NCBI GenBank assembly: GCA_027343695.1
Contig: DAHWKJ010000070.1
Location: forward strand, 20,560 to 84,559
From: Sulfobacillus sp.
Lineage (GTDB): Bacteria > Bacillota > Sulfobacillia > Sulfobacillales > Sulfobacillaceae
Length of the DNA: 64,000 bases
Direction: 5' to 3'
Positions 45,868 to 55,177 of this stretch are shown piece after piece (position 1 is the first letter of the stretch; every line of letters begins with the position of its first letter). The translations under genes were made by a program, and so were the position numbers. The notes beneath the pieces are model-generated. The model searched no databases. It saw only the letters and a program-made list of their open reading frames with translations, and had not been told where the DNA came from.

Positions 45868-47262
45868 TTGTTCAAATCTTCGTCTCGAACCCCTCATCCC
45901 CGATCCCGGATTTCTCGGGACGGGCTCAAACGAGCTCTCTCTCCCCGACAAATCCAACTCTTATCGGTTGGTGGGGTCATTGGTGTCGGGCTCTTTTATG
46001 GATCCGGGGTCGCGTTGACATTGGCCGGTCCCGCCGTGGTGTTAGATTACGTAGTCGGGGGGATTGTCGTCGCTATCGTGATGCGCGCACTCGGCGAGAT
46101 GACCGTCGAAGAGCCCACTGCCGGATCCTTCAGCCGGTTTGCGGAAAACACCATGGGACCTATGATGGGGTTCATCACCGGTGGCATGTGGTGGTTTTTT
46201 TGGGTGTCCACCGTGATGTCCGAACTCGCCGCAATCGGCCTTTTAGTTCAATTTTGGGTTCCCGCTCTTCCTGCATGGATCCCTGGCTTCATTGCCCTGA
46301 TCTTATTTACCTTCGCCAATTTTCTTCATGTGAAGGTGTTCGGCTCGATAGAAGTTTGGTTTGCCTTATTAAAAATCTTCGCCATCGCTGCGTTCATGGG
46401 TCTTGGCGTATTTTTGGCGATTCGTGCGACGTTTGGCGGCCAACATATGGCTGGCATCCCCAACTTATGGCGATTCGGAGGGTTTTTTCCTCACGGATTT
46501 TCCGGTCCCCTCCAGGCATTTTCTTTAGTGGTGCTCGGTTACAGTGGTGTGGAAACCCTGGCCGTCACCGCTGGGGAAACCGCCCAACCCGAAAAATCTA
46601 TTCCCCGTGCCATCAACAATGTGACCTGGCGCATCGCCATTCTGTATATCGGATCGATCTTTGTGATGCTGATTGCCTTCCCGTGGTCCGCGTTGGTGGG
46701 CCATCATACCAGTCCCTACGTGCTGCTTTTTACACGGATCGGGCTACCCTTAGCGGCCACCATCATTAACGCGATCATCATTACCTCCGGCTTATCCTCC
46801 TCGAACACCGGTCTTTACGGAGGGAGTCGCATGCTTTTTTCCTTAAGTCTACAAAAACGCCTCCCCAAGACCCTGGAGCATCTCTCCCCCAACAAAGTAC
46901 CAATCCATGCCGTACTCGTCACAGGAATCGCAATGTCTTTCGGCATCCTCCTCACGTACCTAGCCCCCAACACGGTGTACGTATGGATTTCGAGCGCAGC
47001 GTCTTTCGCTGCCATCTGGACTTGGAGCACCATTTTAGTATCGGAACTGATATTTAAAAAGCGCATCGGCCCACGTGCCTTAAAGTTCCCCATTCCTGGC
47101 GGGCCATGGCTTCCGATAATCGGCCTCATCTTACTGGCCGGCATCCTACTCGCCATTATGATATCCCCGTTGACGTCCATCTCCGTGTGGTCCGGTATTG
47201 CCTGGCTATTGTTCCTTATCGTTTATTGGCAAGTGCGCGTTAAAGCCATATCAAAACCCTAA
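45868..47262 (+). CDS. Amino acid permease, AAT family
   Basis: 464 aa from TTG 45868 (GGAGG 7 nt before), chosen over ATG 45844 because the latter lies upstream of that ribosome binding site. 12 membrane helices. N-terminal pattern LKRALSPRQIQLLSVGGVIG followed by GVGLFYGSG (helix 1) and EMTVEEPTAGSFSRFAENTMG are typical of the amino-acid transporter (AAT) family that includes GABA, proline and aromatic permeases. LVVLGYSGVETLAVTAGE marks helix 6. Substrate unknown. Confidence 0.88.
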   Translation: MFKSSSRTPHPRSRISRDGLKRALSPRQIQLLSVGGVIGVGLFYGSGVALTLAGPAVVLDYVVGGIVVAIVMRALGEMTVEEPTAGSFSRFAENTMGPMMGFITGGMWWFFWVSTVMSELAAIGLLVQFWVPALPAWIPGFIALILFTFANFLHVKVFGSIEVWFALLKIFAIAAFMGLGVFLAIRATFGGQHMAGIPNLWRFGGFFPHGFSGPLQAFSLVVLGYSGVETLAVTAGETAQPEKSIPRAINNVTWRIAILYIGSIFVMLIAFPWSALVGHHTSPYVLLFTRIGLPLAATIINAIIITSGLSSSNTGLYGGSRMLFSLSLQKRLPKTLEHLSPNKVPIHAVLVTGIAMSFGILLTYLAPNTVYVWISSAASFAAIWTWSTILVSELIFKKRIGPRALKFPIPGGPWLPIIGLILLAGILLAIMISPLTSISVWSGIAWLLFLIVYWQVRVKAISKP

Positions 47263-47766
47263 CATAGACCGTTTCGCGGGCTCAACCTAACTCAACCGGT
47301 CTTAAGGCAATGTTCAGGATAGTGGACGATAATGCCATCGCACGATGGCGTTGACGTATCAAACGGTCGTCATATGAAAGTAGGCCGAGTCCCGTAGCCG
47401 TATTGTCTTACGGCGTCACAGAAAAGATGCCATTGTTTCCCCATGCTATCGGAGTCAAAATTGGGCCAGTTGGTCAGTGCGCGCCCAATACAACGGAAAG
47501 GGACTCGCCTTATATAAAGGGCTATTTAGAGAGGCCCCAGGCGCTTGCCTAGAAGTGGGCAGCACCCTACAATGAAATGACACACATGCAGAGATTTTTA
47601 TTTCCCACTACTCAAAAATGGTCCTTCTGTTACTGCGCCCGGTTCCCAGTGCAAGCCAGCGCTAATCTCTGCCAATGATACCGAAACGACGCTGGGCTGA
47701 AAGACTGCAAAACTGCAAAAAGGTAAGAAAACAAGACACAATATTGAGGGCGGAGGGTTCCCTACA
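47263..47766. other. Intergenic region, no gene recognised
   Basis: 504 bp. Contains a hairpin AATGCCATCG/CGATGGCGTT (about 47331-47352) without T-run, possibly ending the permease transcript, and GGCGGAGGG just before the next gene. No convincing coding frame. Confidence 0.4.
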
Positions 47767-48867
47767 GTGAAGAAACCACGGGCACGCGACCTCGGCATTC
47801 TCTTTAGCGGAGTCCCGGGATTCTATAACGCTATTACGGACGTGCCCGGCGTTACGGTCGGATACACGACCCTTAACGACAAGACGAGTACACGGGATGG
47901 AGGACAGGTACGGACTGGGGTTACGGCTATCCATCCACGTGGCATCAACGAGACGATGCAACCGATTTGGGCCGGCACCCACCGATTTAATGGCAATGGA
48001 GAGATGACTGGAGTCCACTGGATCGAGGATGCCGGATACTTTGCGAGCCCCATTGTGCTCACTAACACCCATGCCGTCGGCATGGCGCATCATGCTACTG
48101 TACAGTGGATGGTCGAGCAATACCATGCCCAATTTGAAGGTCACCACTATTGGGCACTTCCCGTCATTGCCGAGACCTACGATGGCGTTTTAAACAATAT
48201 CAATGGATTTCAGATCCAAGAAGAGCATGTTCGTCACGCCCTGAATCACGCCACATCCGGCCCGATCGCCGAAGGCAATGTGGGCGGCGGCACCGGCATG
48301 ATTTGTTATGGGTTCAAAGGAGGCACGGGAACCGCCTCGCGATGCGTGACGATAGGCAATCACCGTTACCACTTGGGCGTTCTGGTGCAAGCCAATCACG
48401 GTCAACGCGAATGGCTCTCAATAGCGGGGGTACCGGTGGGACAACTCCTTCCCGAAGCCCCTCTACCGTCCCGTGATCAAGGCTCCATTATCGTCGTGAT
48501 CGGCACCGATATCCCCCTGTTGCCCCACCAATTGCGTCGGGTGGCCAAGCGCGCGACCATTGGAATCGGGCGCAATGGCACGGTCGGGGGCAATAGTTCG
48601 GGGGATATCTTCCTCGCCTTTTCGGTGGCCAACGCGATGCCTATGCCGGGGGCCGCCCCAGTAGCGCTGACAATGGATTTTGTTAATGATGAGTACTTCG
48701 ATTCCATTTATGAGGCAACCTGTCAAGCGGTAGAGGAGTCGGTGGTTAACGCCCTAATTGCGGCGGAGTCGATGTCCACGGTCAACCCCAAAGGTAAGAT
48801 AATTCCCGCTATTGACCATCAAGCCCTGATAACGGCCATGCGGCAATATCGCCATTTACCCGAATGA
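47767..48867 (+). CDS. P1 family aminopeptidase (DmpA-like)
   Basis: 366 aa from GTG 47767 with GGAGGG about 7 nt before. DmpA/BapA pattern: DVPGVTVGYTTL (about residues 25-36), GNVGGGTGMICYGFKGGTG (about 174-192) and TVGGNSSGDIFLAF (about 275-288), where the Ser is the nucleophile and the site of self-cleavage into alpha and beta chains. Removes N-terminal amino acids, sometimes D- or beta-residues, from peptides. No signal peptide. Confidence 0.92.
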   Translation: MKKPRARDLGILFSGVPGFYNAITDVPGVTVGYTTLNDKTSTRDGGQVRTGVTAIHPRGINETMQPIWAGTHRFNGNGEMTGVHWIEDAGYFASPIVLTNTHAVGMAHHATVQWMVEQYHAQFEGHHYWALPVIAETYDGVLNNINGFQIQEEHVRHALNHATSGPIAEGNVGGGTGMICYGFKGGTGTASRCVTIGNHRYHLGVLVQANHGQREWLSIAGVPVGQLLPEAPLPSRDQGSIIVVIGTDIPLLPHQLRRVAKRATIGIGRNGTVGGNSSGDIFLAFSVANAMPMPGAAPVALTMDFVNDEYFDSIYEATCQAVEESVVNALIAAESMSTVNPKGKIIPAIDHQALITAMRQYRHLPE

Positions 48868-49005
48868 TTGACCCTCGTATGCGGGTCGGGACCTTTGCCT
48901 ACTCTCAGTATACCAAGCCCACCCTTCATAAAATAGACTGTATTTTTGGCCAATTTTACCCTATAGTGGGTGCGGATGACTAGTCCGGCAAAGGAGAAGC
49001 GATCC

Positions 49006-50025
49006 ATGCGCATCCTGCTCATTGGCGGCTCCAACCTCATTGGATATTATTTAATTCCTGATCTCATGGCAAAAGGGCACCAACTGACTGTGATCACGCG
49101 AGGGCATCGGGATTTGCCGCACCCGGTCACCGAGCATCTCATCGGTGATCGGACCGCGCTCTTTAATCAAGGCCAGGTCCAAGGAGTATTTGATGCCGTC
49201 ATTGACACTGTAGCCTATGGTCCCGAAGACTGTCGCGCCACCTTGGCAGCACTCGAGGGTCGTCTCTCCCACTACATTGTTATTAGTACGGCCTTTGTGT
49301 ACCCCGAGCTTGAGACGGCTTGGCATACGCCATCCGCTCCCGTTTACGAAGAGGATGCCTCGTTTTCCAGAGCCCCGTCGGCACTAAAAGGGTCAACCCC
49401 CCATAATGATTACGTGTACGGCAAGCGTCAGATGGAGTATTGGCTTCATCAAAAAACGCGACGGATGGGCGTCAAAACCACGATAATTCGACCGCTATTG
49501 CAGGTCGTCGGCCCCAATACGGAGGATGGACGCTTTGCCTAGTTTTGGCTCCGGATCCAGGATGGCGGACCCATCTGGCTACCGGATGAAGCCCGGCGCA
49601 AAGCGGGCCCCTGCCAACTCTCCTTTTCTGGCGATGTCGCCCGCGTTATCGCGGCCTCGCTGACTCAACCGCCGGAGCATCTGGCTGTATTTAATGCAGG
49701 GCAACCGGAACTTTGGACCTACGAAGAATATCTGGGACTCATGGCTCACGCCGCCGGGCGCTCTGTCGTCGTCCGTTATGCACCCCGAGACGTCTTGAAC
49801 CAATGGGCGGGAGGAACCTATCGGATCCCGCTCCCCTACCCGATCGCATTTGACGTGGCGGCCTCCAAGCGGCTACGCGGCATGACCCACACGCCGATGC
49901 AGGAGTGGATTGGCGACACCGGACGCTGGATGACCGCGCACTATGCCGGTGTCATACCCCAGTGGTACCAAGCCCGTGAGTCAGAATCTCGATGGGAATC
50001 TCTCACGCCCTCGGTTACAAAGTGA
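49006..50025 (+). pseudogene. NAD-dependent epimerase/dehydratase, interrupted by an in-frame TAG
   Basis: Full frame of 339 codons from ATG 49006 (AAGGAG about 9 nt before). Rossmann motif ILLIGGSNLIGYYL (about residues 3-16), SDR-like VISTAFVYPE (about 94-103) and YGKRQMEYWL (about 139-148, the YxxxK catalytic pair). The frame is broken by a single TAG at 49540-49542 (residue 179) and then continues for 160 more residues that match the C-terminal half of such enzymes. The break is a point change; no frameshift is needed. A partial copy of its C-terminal part lies at 51621-51724. Recoding of UAG is unlikely; a recent pseudogene is the simplest view. Confidence 0.82.
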
Positions 50026-50073
50026 GGCTCTTAAGCGTCATATGATCAGGACGTCGCAATCAGGAGGGAGCCC

Positions 50074-50637
50074 ATGACGAGCCTTAGAGTCATTCTTATT
50101 GGTACGGCGAGTCTTTTGGTGATCGCCGGCGGGTTCGCCTACCATATTGCCCACCCTAACCGGACTCTTTCGGTGCAACTCAGTCATTTGACGCAAACGG
50201 CGTCCATGACCTACATGCCCGTGATTCCCCAAAAGACCATTCCCATCGGGGCATCCGCGACGCCGGCCCAAACCCGTACTTTGACTGTGGCGTACAAACA
50301 AGAGTTACGGCAAATCTTCACACCCGGAACCGGTCAAATAAGGGGAGGTCTGTTCGCGTTTAAGAATACCCTAGCCGCCTTAGGGTCCGTCCGGATCATT
50401 GCGCAACCCGTCACAGAGTGGCAAGTCACCTCATTATGGCGCTTAGGACCATGGGCACGGGTGACTTGGATTGAAAAATCCCGCCAAATCAGTATCGAGC
50501 GCCACTCGACTACCTCGCCTTGGCGAAAAATCACCATTCCCGGTGGATCCCGAGGGACTACCTGGCTCAGGCACACCCCACAGGGATGGCGGGTGACTGG
50601 TGGCACCTCACATTTTCTACCCGGTGACGAGCCTTAG
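50074..50637 (+). CDS. Membrane-anchored protein of unknown function
   Basis: 187 aa. N-terminal hydrophobic helix (about residues 5-24), then an extracytoplasmic domain with many Thr/Ser and Trp residues and beta-like segments. ATG with GGAGGGAG 4-5 nt before it. The next gene starts 3 bp after its stop, so the two form a unit. No family recognised. Confidence 0.65.
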   Translation: MTSLRVILIGTASLLVIAGGFAYHIAHPNRTLSVQLSHLTQTASMTYMPVIPQKTIPIGASATPAQTRTLTVAYKQELRQIFTPGTGQIRGGLFAFKNTLAALGSVRIIAQPVTEWQVTSLWRLGPWARVTWIEKSRQISIERHSTTSPWRKITIPGGSRGTTWLRHTPQGWRVTGGTSHFLPGDEP

Positions 50638-50640
50638 CCC

Positions 50641-51561
50641 GTGACAGAACGTCCGTGGGAATCGTTATGGAGTGAGAAGGTAAGATCGCCTGAGGAGTGG
50701 CTAGGAGGGATCGAATTGTCCTATCCTAAGGCGTCATGGCGCATTCTTTGGATCGCTCTTGGTCTCGGTGTGGTCGCTAGATTAGCAACCGGGCCCACCA
50801 TGGCCCATCATCGGGTCAATGTGGCCTATCATCCGGGTTGGATTCCATCCGGGTTCGCGTCGATCATTCCCGGATTGCCGCACGCCTGGTTGCCCATTCC
50901 ACCCGGTAGCACGTTATCCTGGGGACAGGTTCCCTCTGTGTTCGGTTCGTCTCTGACTCAAGACCTGTGGGACGGAAGCGTCACCATGGAGTGGCCGCTC
51001 ACCGTTAGTCAGTCCATGTCTTGGGGCCGGTCTCATATCCGAAGGCCGTGGCTCCTCTCCGGGTCGGGTTCTTTTACCGGCCCACACCAATCCACCGTGG
51101 ACTCTCTGTTATTCGTGGGCTCTTTCCCATACCAAACCCTGACCGCGAGCTTTATTCCGATTCAAGGATGGACCCGGGTCTCCTTTCAGATCCAAAGGGT
51201 CATGTTACCCGCAAGGCCCGCATCTTCCGTACTCATGCCTCATGCCACCCAGATCAGGATGATCTACCAAGAAACCGCGCGGAAAAAGAAATCCATCGTA
51301 ATAAGGTCCTCGACCGTGATCAACCCGATGCTCCATCAATTGAACCGTCTCACCGAAGCGCCACAAGGTGTCGGGGGTTGCGAGGCGCAAATCCCTGGCG
51401 TCATCACCTTCCAATTTATCTACCCAAGGATCCGGCCCATCACCGCCACCTATTCCCCTGCCTGCGGATCCATCCGTATTAACCACAGCCCACCTCTTCG
51501 GGTAAACTCCAGGCTCTTGGGTCTATGGCAAAAACTTTTGGCTCCCTCCCCGTTGGGTTAA
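50641..51561 (+). CDS. Membrane-anchored protein of unknown function, paired with the preceding gene
   Basis: 306 aa from GTG 50641. Short cytoplasmic N-terminus, one membrane helix (about residues 33-52), then a Pro/Ser/Trp-rich extracytoplasmic domain. A Cys pair near the C-terminus (GGCEAQ and SPACGS, about 243 and 280) could form a disulfide. No family recognised. Its stop codon touches the first copy of a 60-bp direct repeat. Confidence 0.6.
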   Translation: MTERPWESLWSEKVRSPEEWLGGIELSYPKASWRILWIALGLGVVARLATGPTMAHHRVNVAYHPGWIPSGFASIIPGLPHAWLPIPPGSTLSWGQVPSVFGSSLTQDLWDGSVTMEWPLTVSQSMSWGRSHIRRPWLLSGSGSFTGPHQSTVDSLLFVGSFPYQTLTASFIPIQGWTRVSFQIQRVMLPARPASSVLMPHATQIRMIYQETARKKKSIVIRSSTVINPMLHQLNRLTEAPQGVGGCEAQIPGVITFQFIYPRIRPITATYSPACGSIRINHSPPLRVNSRLLGLWQKLLAPSPLG

Positions 51562-51620
51562 CGGCCAGTCAGGCGACGACTCTGACCCGCCCCTGAAGAG
51601 GTGTTAAGAATGCGTTCCAT
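51561..51620 (+). repeat. 60-bp direct repeat, copy A
   Basis: 57 of 60 bases are identical to 53391-53450. Starts ACGGCCAGTCAGGCG and ends ATGCGTTCCAT. With copy B it encloses the AbiEii-like region. Confidence 0.9.
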
Positions 51621-51724
51621 TCCAGGATGGCGGACCCATCTGGCTGTATTTAATGCGGGGCAACCGGAACTTTGGACCTACGAAGAATATCTGGGACTCA
51701 TGGCTCACGTCGCCGGGCGCTCTG
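51621..51724 (+). pseudogene. Truncated copy of the epimerase C-terminal region
   Basis: Nearly identical to 49557-49580 joined to 49687-49770; the 106 bp between them is missing. Both junction ends in the parent carry CATCTGGCT (49572-49580 and 49678-49686), so the copy looks like a duplication followed by deletion between 9-bp repeats. Not translatable as an enzyme. Confidence 0.85.
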
Positions 51725-51750
51725 CACACCGGAGGGAAGTCGATCGAAGC

Positions 51751-52086
51751 CTAACGCAGATCAGCCGGAAACCACTCCGGCAAGGCGTCCTCGGGCACGA
51801 TTCGACGGGCATTGCCGCCCGTCCAGCGAGGGGTTTCCTTAAGGGTTCCCAAGAAAATCAGGGTCCAGAATCGTTCCATCGGCGGTGGAAGAATCTGCGC
51901 ATTTCTCGGTTCTTTAATCCACTGTTGAATGGCATCCCACTCGTACACTCGGAATAACCAGTCCCAGTCTTCGACAGTTCCGTCAGAGAGCACGGTAGGA
52001 ATAATAATGGCCGCATGGCGTTCAGGGTCCAACCGGTCCGTATGATAACGATAAAACAACCGTTGGATACGAAGTGGCAACGTCAT
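51751..52086 (-). CDS. DUF6922-like protein, partner of the AbiEii-like toxin
   Basis: 111 aa from ATG 52086, which overlaps the stop of the upstream gene (TTATGA). Pattern LPLRIQRLFYRYHTDRLDP at the N-terminus and a later DWDWLFRVYEWDAIQQWI and ERFWTLIFL block fit the small proteins commonly found next to nucleotidyltransferase toxins (DUF6922). Probably an accessory or antitoxin-like protein; this is inference from context. Confidence 0.65.
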   Translation of the reverse strand: MTLPLRIQRLFYRYHTDRLDPERHAAIIIPTVLSDGTVEDWDWLFRVYEWDAIQQWIKEPRNAQILPPPMERFWTLIFLGTLKETPRWTGGNARRIVPEDALPEWFPADLR

Positions 52087-52766
52087 AAGCGCGGTCCTCG
52101 TGTTGGTGGAGCGGGCGGACGAAATCGTTGACGAGCCCAATTCTGGACATGCTGGGCCAAATCCTTGGAAACTGCGTCAAAAGATTGCGGGGTCACTAAC
52201 AGGCTTAATGCGCTATCGCGGTCGGGAAGATCTTGTGTATAGGTTAATTGTTGAAGGAACAAACGAGCAGAAAAGGCATCGCGATAGGTGTCTTGGGCCA
52301 TGTCCACAAGATCATCAAGTGACACAATGCCCCTTGTCAACACCGCGTGGAGGTCTAGATAATCGCGGGCTTGAGCACGTCGCCCTACCGTATAAGCCTT
52401 TTGAACCGCCACATCGCGGGCGTCGGCGACCGATAACCCCCGCCACGAATGATAATTAAATTGGTGCGTGAACGGGTAGGCTAGGAGTGTCACGGATACA
52501 TCATTGAGTCGCCATTGAACTTGTTCGGATGTATTCAGTTCCCACTCGACCGTCCTAAAACTACTCAAGACATTTTTCATCCCAGTAAGAGACGGTAATC
52601 TTCCGAGTGGATTTTGAGTAAAGAAGTCCAAATCCCGCGACTGTCTGTGCCCGAGATGCAAGGCTAACGCTGTGCCGCCAGACAAATAGAACTGTCTCAT
52701 AACTGGCCATTGTGCCAATAGAGACGCCGTCTGGGCAGTGTTCGCGGGTAGGAGATCCTCGCGCAA
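52083..52766 (-). CDS. AbiEii/AbiGii-like nucleotidyltransferase toxin
   Basis: 227 aa from TTG 52766, with a perfect GGAGGTGA 5 nt before it; the GTG at 52775 lies inside that ribosome binding site. Nucleotidyltransferase core: LSGGTALALHLGHRQSRDLDFF (starting about residue 29), with the Gly-rich loop and the Asp-x-Asp metal pair, and a Lys/Tyr-rich helix (AVQKAYTVGRRAQARDYLD). Such proteins act in abortive-infection toxin-antitoxin systems. No AbiEi-type HTH antitoxin gene precedes it. The pair sits between 60-bp repeats, suggesting acquired DNA. Confidence 0.8.
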   Translation of the reverse strand: MREDLLPANTAQTASLLAQWPVMRQFYLSGGTALALHLGHRQSRDLDFFTQNPLGRLPSLTGMKNVLSSFRTVEWELNTSEQVQWRLNDVSVTLLAYPFTHQFNYHSWRGLSVADARDVAVQKAYTVGRRAQARDYLDLHAVLTRGIVSLDDLVDMAQDTYRDAFSARLFLQQLTYTQDLPDRDSALSLLVTPQSFDAVSKDLAQHVQNWARQRFRPPAPPTRGPRL

Positions 52767-53390
52767 CCCAATCACCTCCCTCCCTATTTATTATAGCCAA
52801 CACGTCGAGCGTGCTGTATTGGGAAGAAAAACATTTTCGCGAACTAGAGACGAGGTTGGAGGTTGCCGAAGTTGTCGGGCCTTGAACGGTGGGCAATAAG
52901 GGATCTATTGGCCGAACAAATCCGCTAAGTGGTGTCTTCCTTTAGCAGACTTACGGGGTCTCTGTCGAAAACTTCTCAATGATCCCGAGTAAGCGTTCCA
53001 GCTCCGAATTGCGCCGGCCTGCCGCTTGGGCATAGGACACGGGATTCTCGTAGTGATAATGGTGGGCGTCAACATGTCGCTGGAAGGCGCGTAACGTGAG
53101 AAAAAAGCCCTTAAACGTCTAGGCCTCCCGATAGCCGGTAAAACGGTAAACGGGCGGTTCTTTAGCAAACGTCCATACTCAATCATTCGTAGGCCTCCGA
53201 CGATATATGTTTTCATGAAAAGAAATCGAAAATGGTGTCTAACAGGCCATTTTTGTTTGATGACGATGACGACTCAAGCACCGGCCGATTTGTTCCGTTT
53301 TGCAGGGACTTTTTTGCCTCTATCATCTCATCATCAGATGCCTGAACCAACCGAATTCCCCCGAGCAAAGACCGACGCTTGGGTTGGGTC
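52767..53390. other. Region with a decayed minus-strand coding fragment
   Basis: Minus-strand frame 52951-53178 is coding-like over 75 codons (pattern TFAKEPPVYRFTGYREA, a TAG at 53119-53121, then HVDAHHYHYENPVSYAQ and RRNSELERLLGIIEKF). It has no start codon and resembles the end of a transposase- or phage-type protein, but I cannot name the family. The rest is without features. Confidence 0.4.
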
Positions 53391-53450
53391 ACGGCCAGTC
53401 AGGCGATGACTCTGACCCGCCCCGGAAGAGGTGTTAAGAATGCGTCCCAT
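53391..53450 (+). repeat. 60-bp direct repeat, copy B
   Basis: 57 of 60 bases match 51561-51620 (differences at three positions). It ends 18 bp from the 3' end of the minus-strand MFS gene. Confidence 0.9.
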
Positions 53451-53467
53451 ACTGATCGGCTGCAGGA

Positions 53468-54667
53468 TTATGCCACCACCTCCTGATATTTTTTTGCCAC
53501 CACCGAAAAGCTCATGTAGGTCACGAAAGGAATCAAGGACCATCCACCCAAGATCCAACGGAAATCTGGCAGGCTAAAGTGGGGCACGATGGTCAGCACG
53601 ACCAAGAGCAGCAACAAACTGATTAACCGTCCTGCATTAATCCAAGATTCTTTGGCGCCGGTAAAGCGAACCCGATCGGATTCCCCCCGACTATGGCGGC
53701 CGATTAGGTTTAAGGCCGACGATTCCAATGCGACTTTGTAAAAGGGATAAGCAATCGCTACCAGGATCCCAAGCCCAATTAGCGAGGCATAACCGAGGGG
53801 AACCAGCACCATCCCCACACCTAAAAAGGAGATCAAGGTAGCCACGCGCATGCCTAAAAGTCGGGAAGACTCGCGGGACCATCGGGCCAGTCCCCAAAAG
53901 ATCAGGCCCTCCAATGCAGCCTGCATCGTAATATAGAGTCCCAACAAGACCGCGTTGCGCGTTACAATATATAGCAAGAGATTGGGAATAAAAAAGAACA
54001 TACCATCGCGCATTCCCAGTGCCCAAAAACTCCAGAGTAACGCACGCCAGGCCGGTGGATCTTCGGTTTTATCTTGCCTCTTGTCAAACGCCGTCGGCAT
54101 AATTTGTTCATGTTTTCGGCGTCCCATCAAAACCCAGATGAGACTTAACACCAGACAGACCAAGGAGATCGCAAATATTGCCCGATACCCTTCTAAATGC
54201 GGAAAGGACACAATAATCCACCCGCTTAAGGGTGGGGCGATAAGCCCCAATATGGCCTCCAGGGTACCCGTCCATCCGTTGTACCAGTCCGACTGCTCAG
54301 GCGCCACCCAACTTGACGCGAGGACGAATAATGCCAGCCAATAGAAACTGGAAGCCAGTCCCTCGATGGCAGCCAAATAGGCCAAATAGTGGCGCGCTTG
54401 GGACTGAAGACCTAAAAGCAGAGCCAAATATGCGATGTTGAGGAGGATTCCTACCGCCATCAAAGAAGAGCTCCGGAACCGGGCGCGCACTTGCGTGGAC
54501 AAGGCAAAAAAAGTAGTCATCGCGATGAACAAAATGGTATAAAAAAGAACAATGGGCTTAATCCCTGCACCAATATCCCAAAACCATGCACTCATAAAGC
54601 TAGACGCCATAAAACTAGCCAAGGTCCAAGCAGACGAAATCAGAAAGAGTCGCGTTACCGGTTTCAC
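53468..54667 (-). CDS. MFS transporter
   Basis: 399 aa from GTG 54667 (AAAGGAGG 6 nt before); a longer frame lacks a ribosome binding site. 12 hydrophobic segments with a charged central loop (MGRRKHEQ, about residues 180-187, through DKRQDKTED). The helix 2-3 signature is weak. It resembles YxiO/UMF-type and other poorly characterised MFS members. Substrate unknown. The end lies next to repeat copy B. Confidence 0.78.
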   Translation of the reverse strand: MKPVTRLFLISSAWTLASFMASSFMSAWFWDIGAGIKPIVLFYTILFIAMTTFFALSTQVRARFRSSSLMAVGILLNIAYLALLLGLQSQARHYLAYLAAIEGLASSFYWLALFVLASSWVAPEQSDWYNGWTGTLEAILGLIAPPLSGWIIVSFPHLEGYRAIFAISLVCLVLSLIWVLMGRRKHEQIMPTAFDKRQDKTEDPPAWRALLWSFWALGMRDGMFFFIPNLLLYIVTRNAVLLGLYITMQAALEGLIFWGLARWSRESSRLLGMRVATLISFLGVGMVLVPLGYASLIGLGILVAIAYPFYKVALESSALNLIGRHSRGESDRVRFTGAKESWINAGRLISLLLLLVVLTIVPHFSLPDFRWILGGWSLIPFVTYMSFSVVAKKYQEVVA

Positions 54668-55177
54668 CGAAGGCCTCCTTTGCAGGCACCAGAGTACCCA
54701 CACCTTAGGGTACCATTCTTCTTTGGTTCTTAGGACTCCCCATAGCGGAGCCAATGGTGTCCCAAAAGGCAGCTTTGCGGGTCAAGCGACCTCCCTATGG
54801 AGCCCCATCAGACGGGTGTTGACCGATCAGTCTATCCATGGGATGCTTCCTGACCATGGAGGGGCCGTATCTGCTGTAGCCCCTCGGGCACGGGCGCGAC
54901 CCGATTCGAGAGCATCTCCCGCAAGCCATACCAACCGGCACGATGGTGCAGGCCGCGTTGGGCTATGGCGCGATCTACGTGACCGTCCCCGCGCGATGCC
55001 TGGCCCCGTGCCCGTTCCTCTCCACCGTGGGTGGAAGGCTCGATATTGGCGTCATTCACCTCAACATGGTGTGATCCGCAGGACAGCGAAGTGTGGTGCC
55101 TAGAGCATGTCCATCGCCGGACTAGTGGCCTTAGCCTCCGATGCACACGGATAAGTATAGACACTTTCATAATGCCT
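54668..55177. other. Intergenic region with a possible coding remnant
   Basis: 510 bp. A plus-strand stretch about 54900-55076 reads like a protein end (TMVQAALGYGAIYVTVPARC, then GGRLDIGVIHLNMV) without start codon; the opposite strand has a 138-codon frame of unlikely composition. Nothing can be named. Confidence 0.3.

Noticed and set aside
45864..46769. 301-codon plus-strand frame inside the AAT permease gene
   Set aside because: Its composition is Arg/His/Cys-rich without membrane pattern; it is a shadow of the permease in another frame.
49540..49542. UAG as pyrrolysine codon in the epimerase
   Set aside because: No pyl genes are seen, epimerases have no pyrrolysine forms known to me, and the surrounding region shows other decay.
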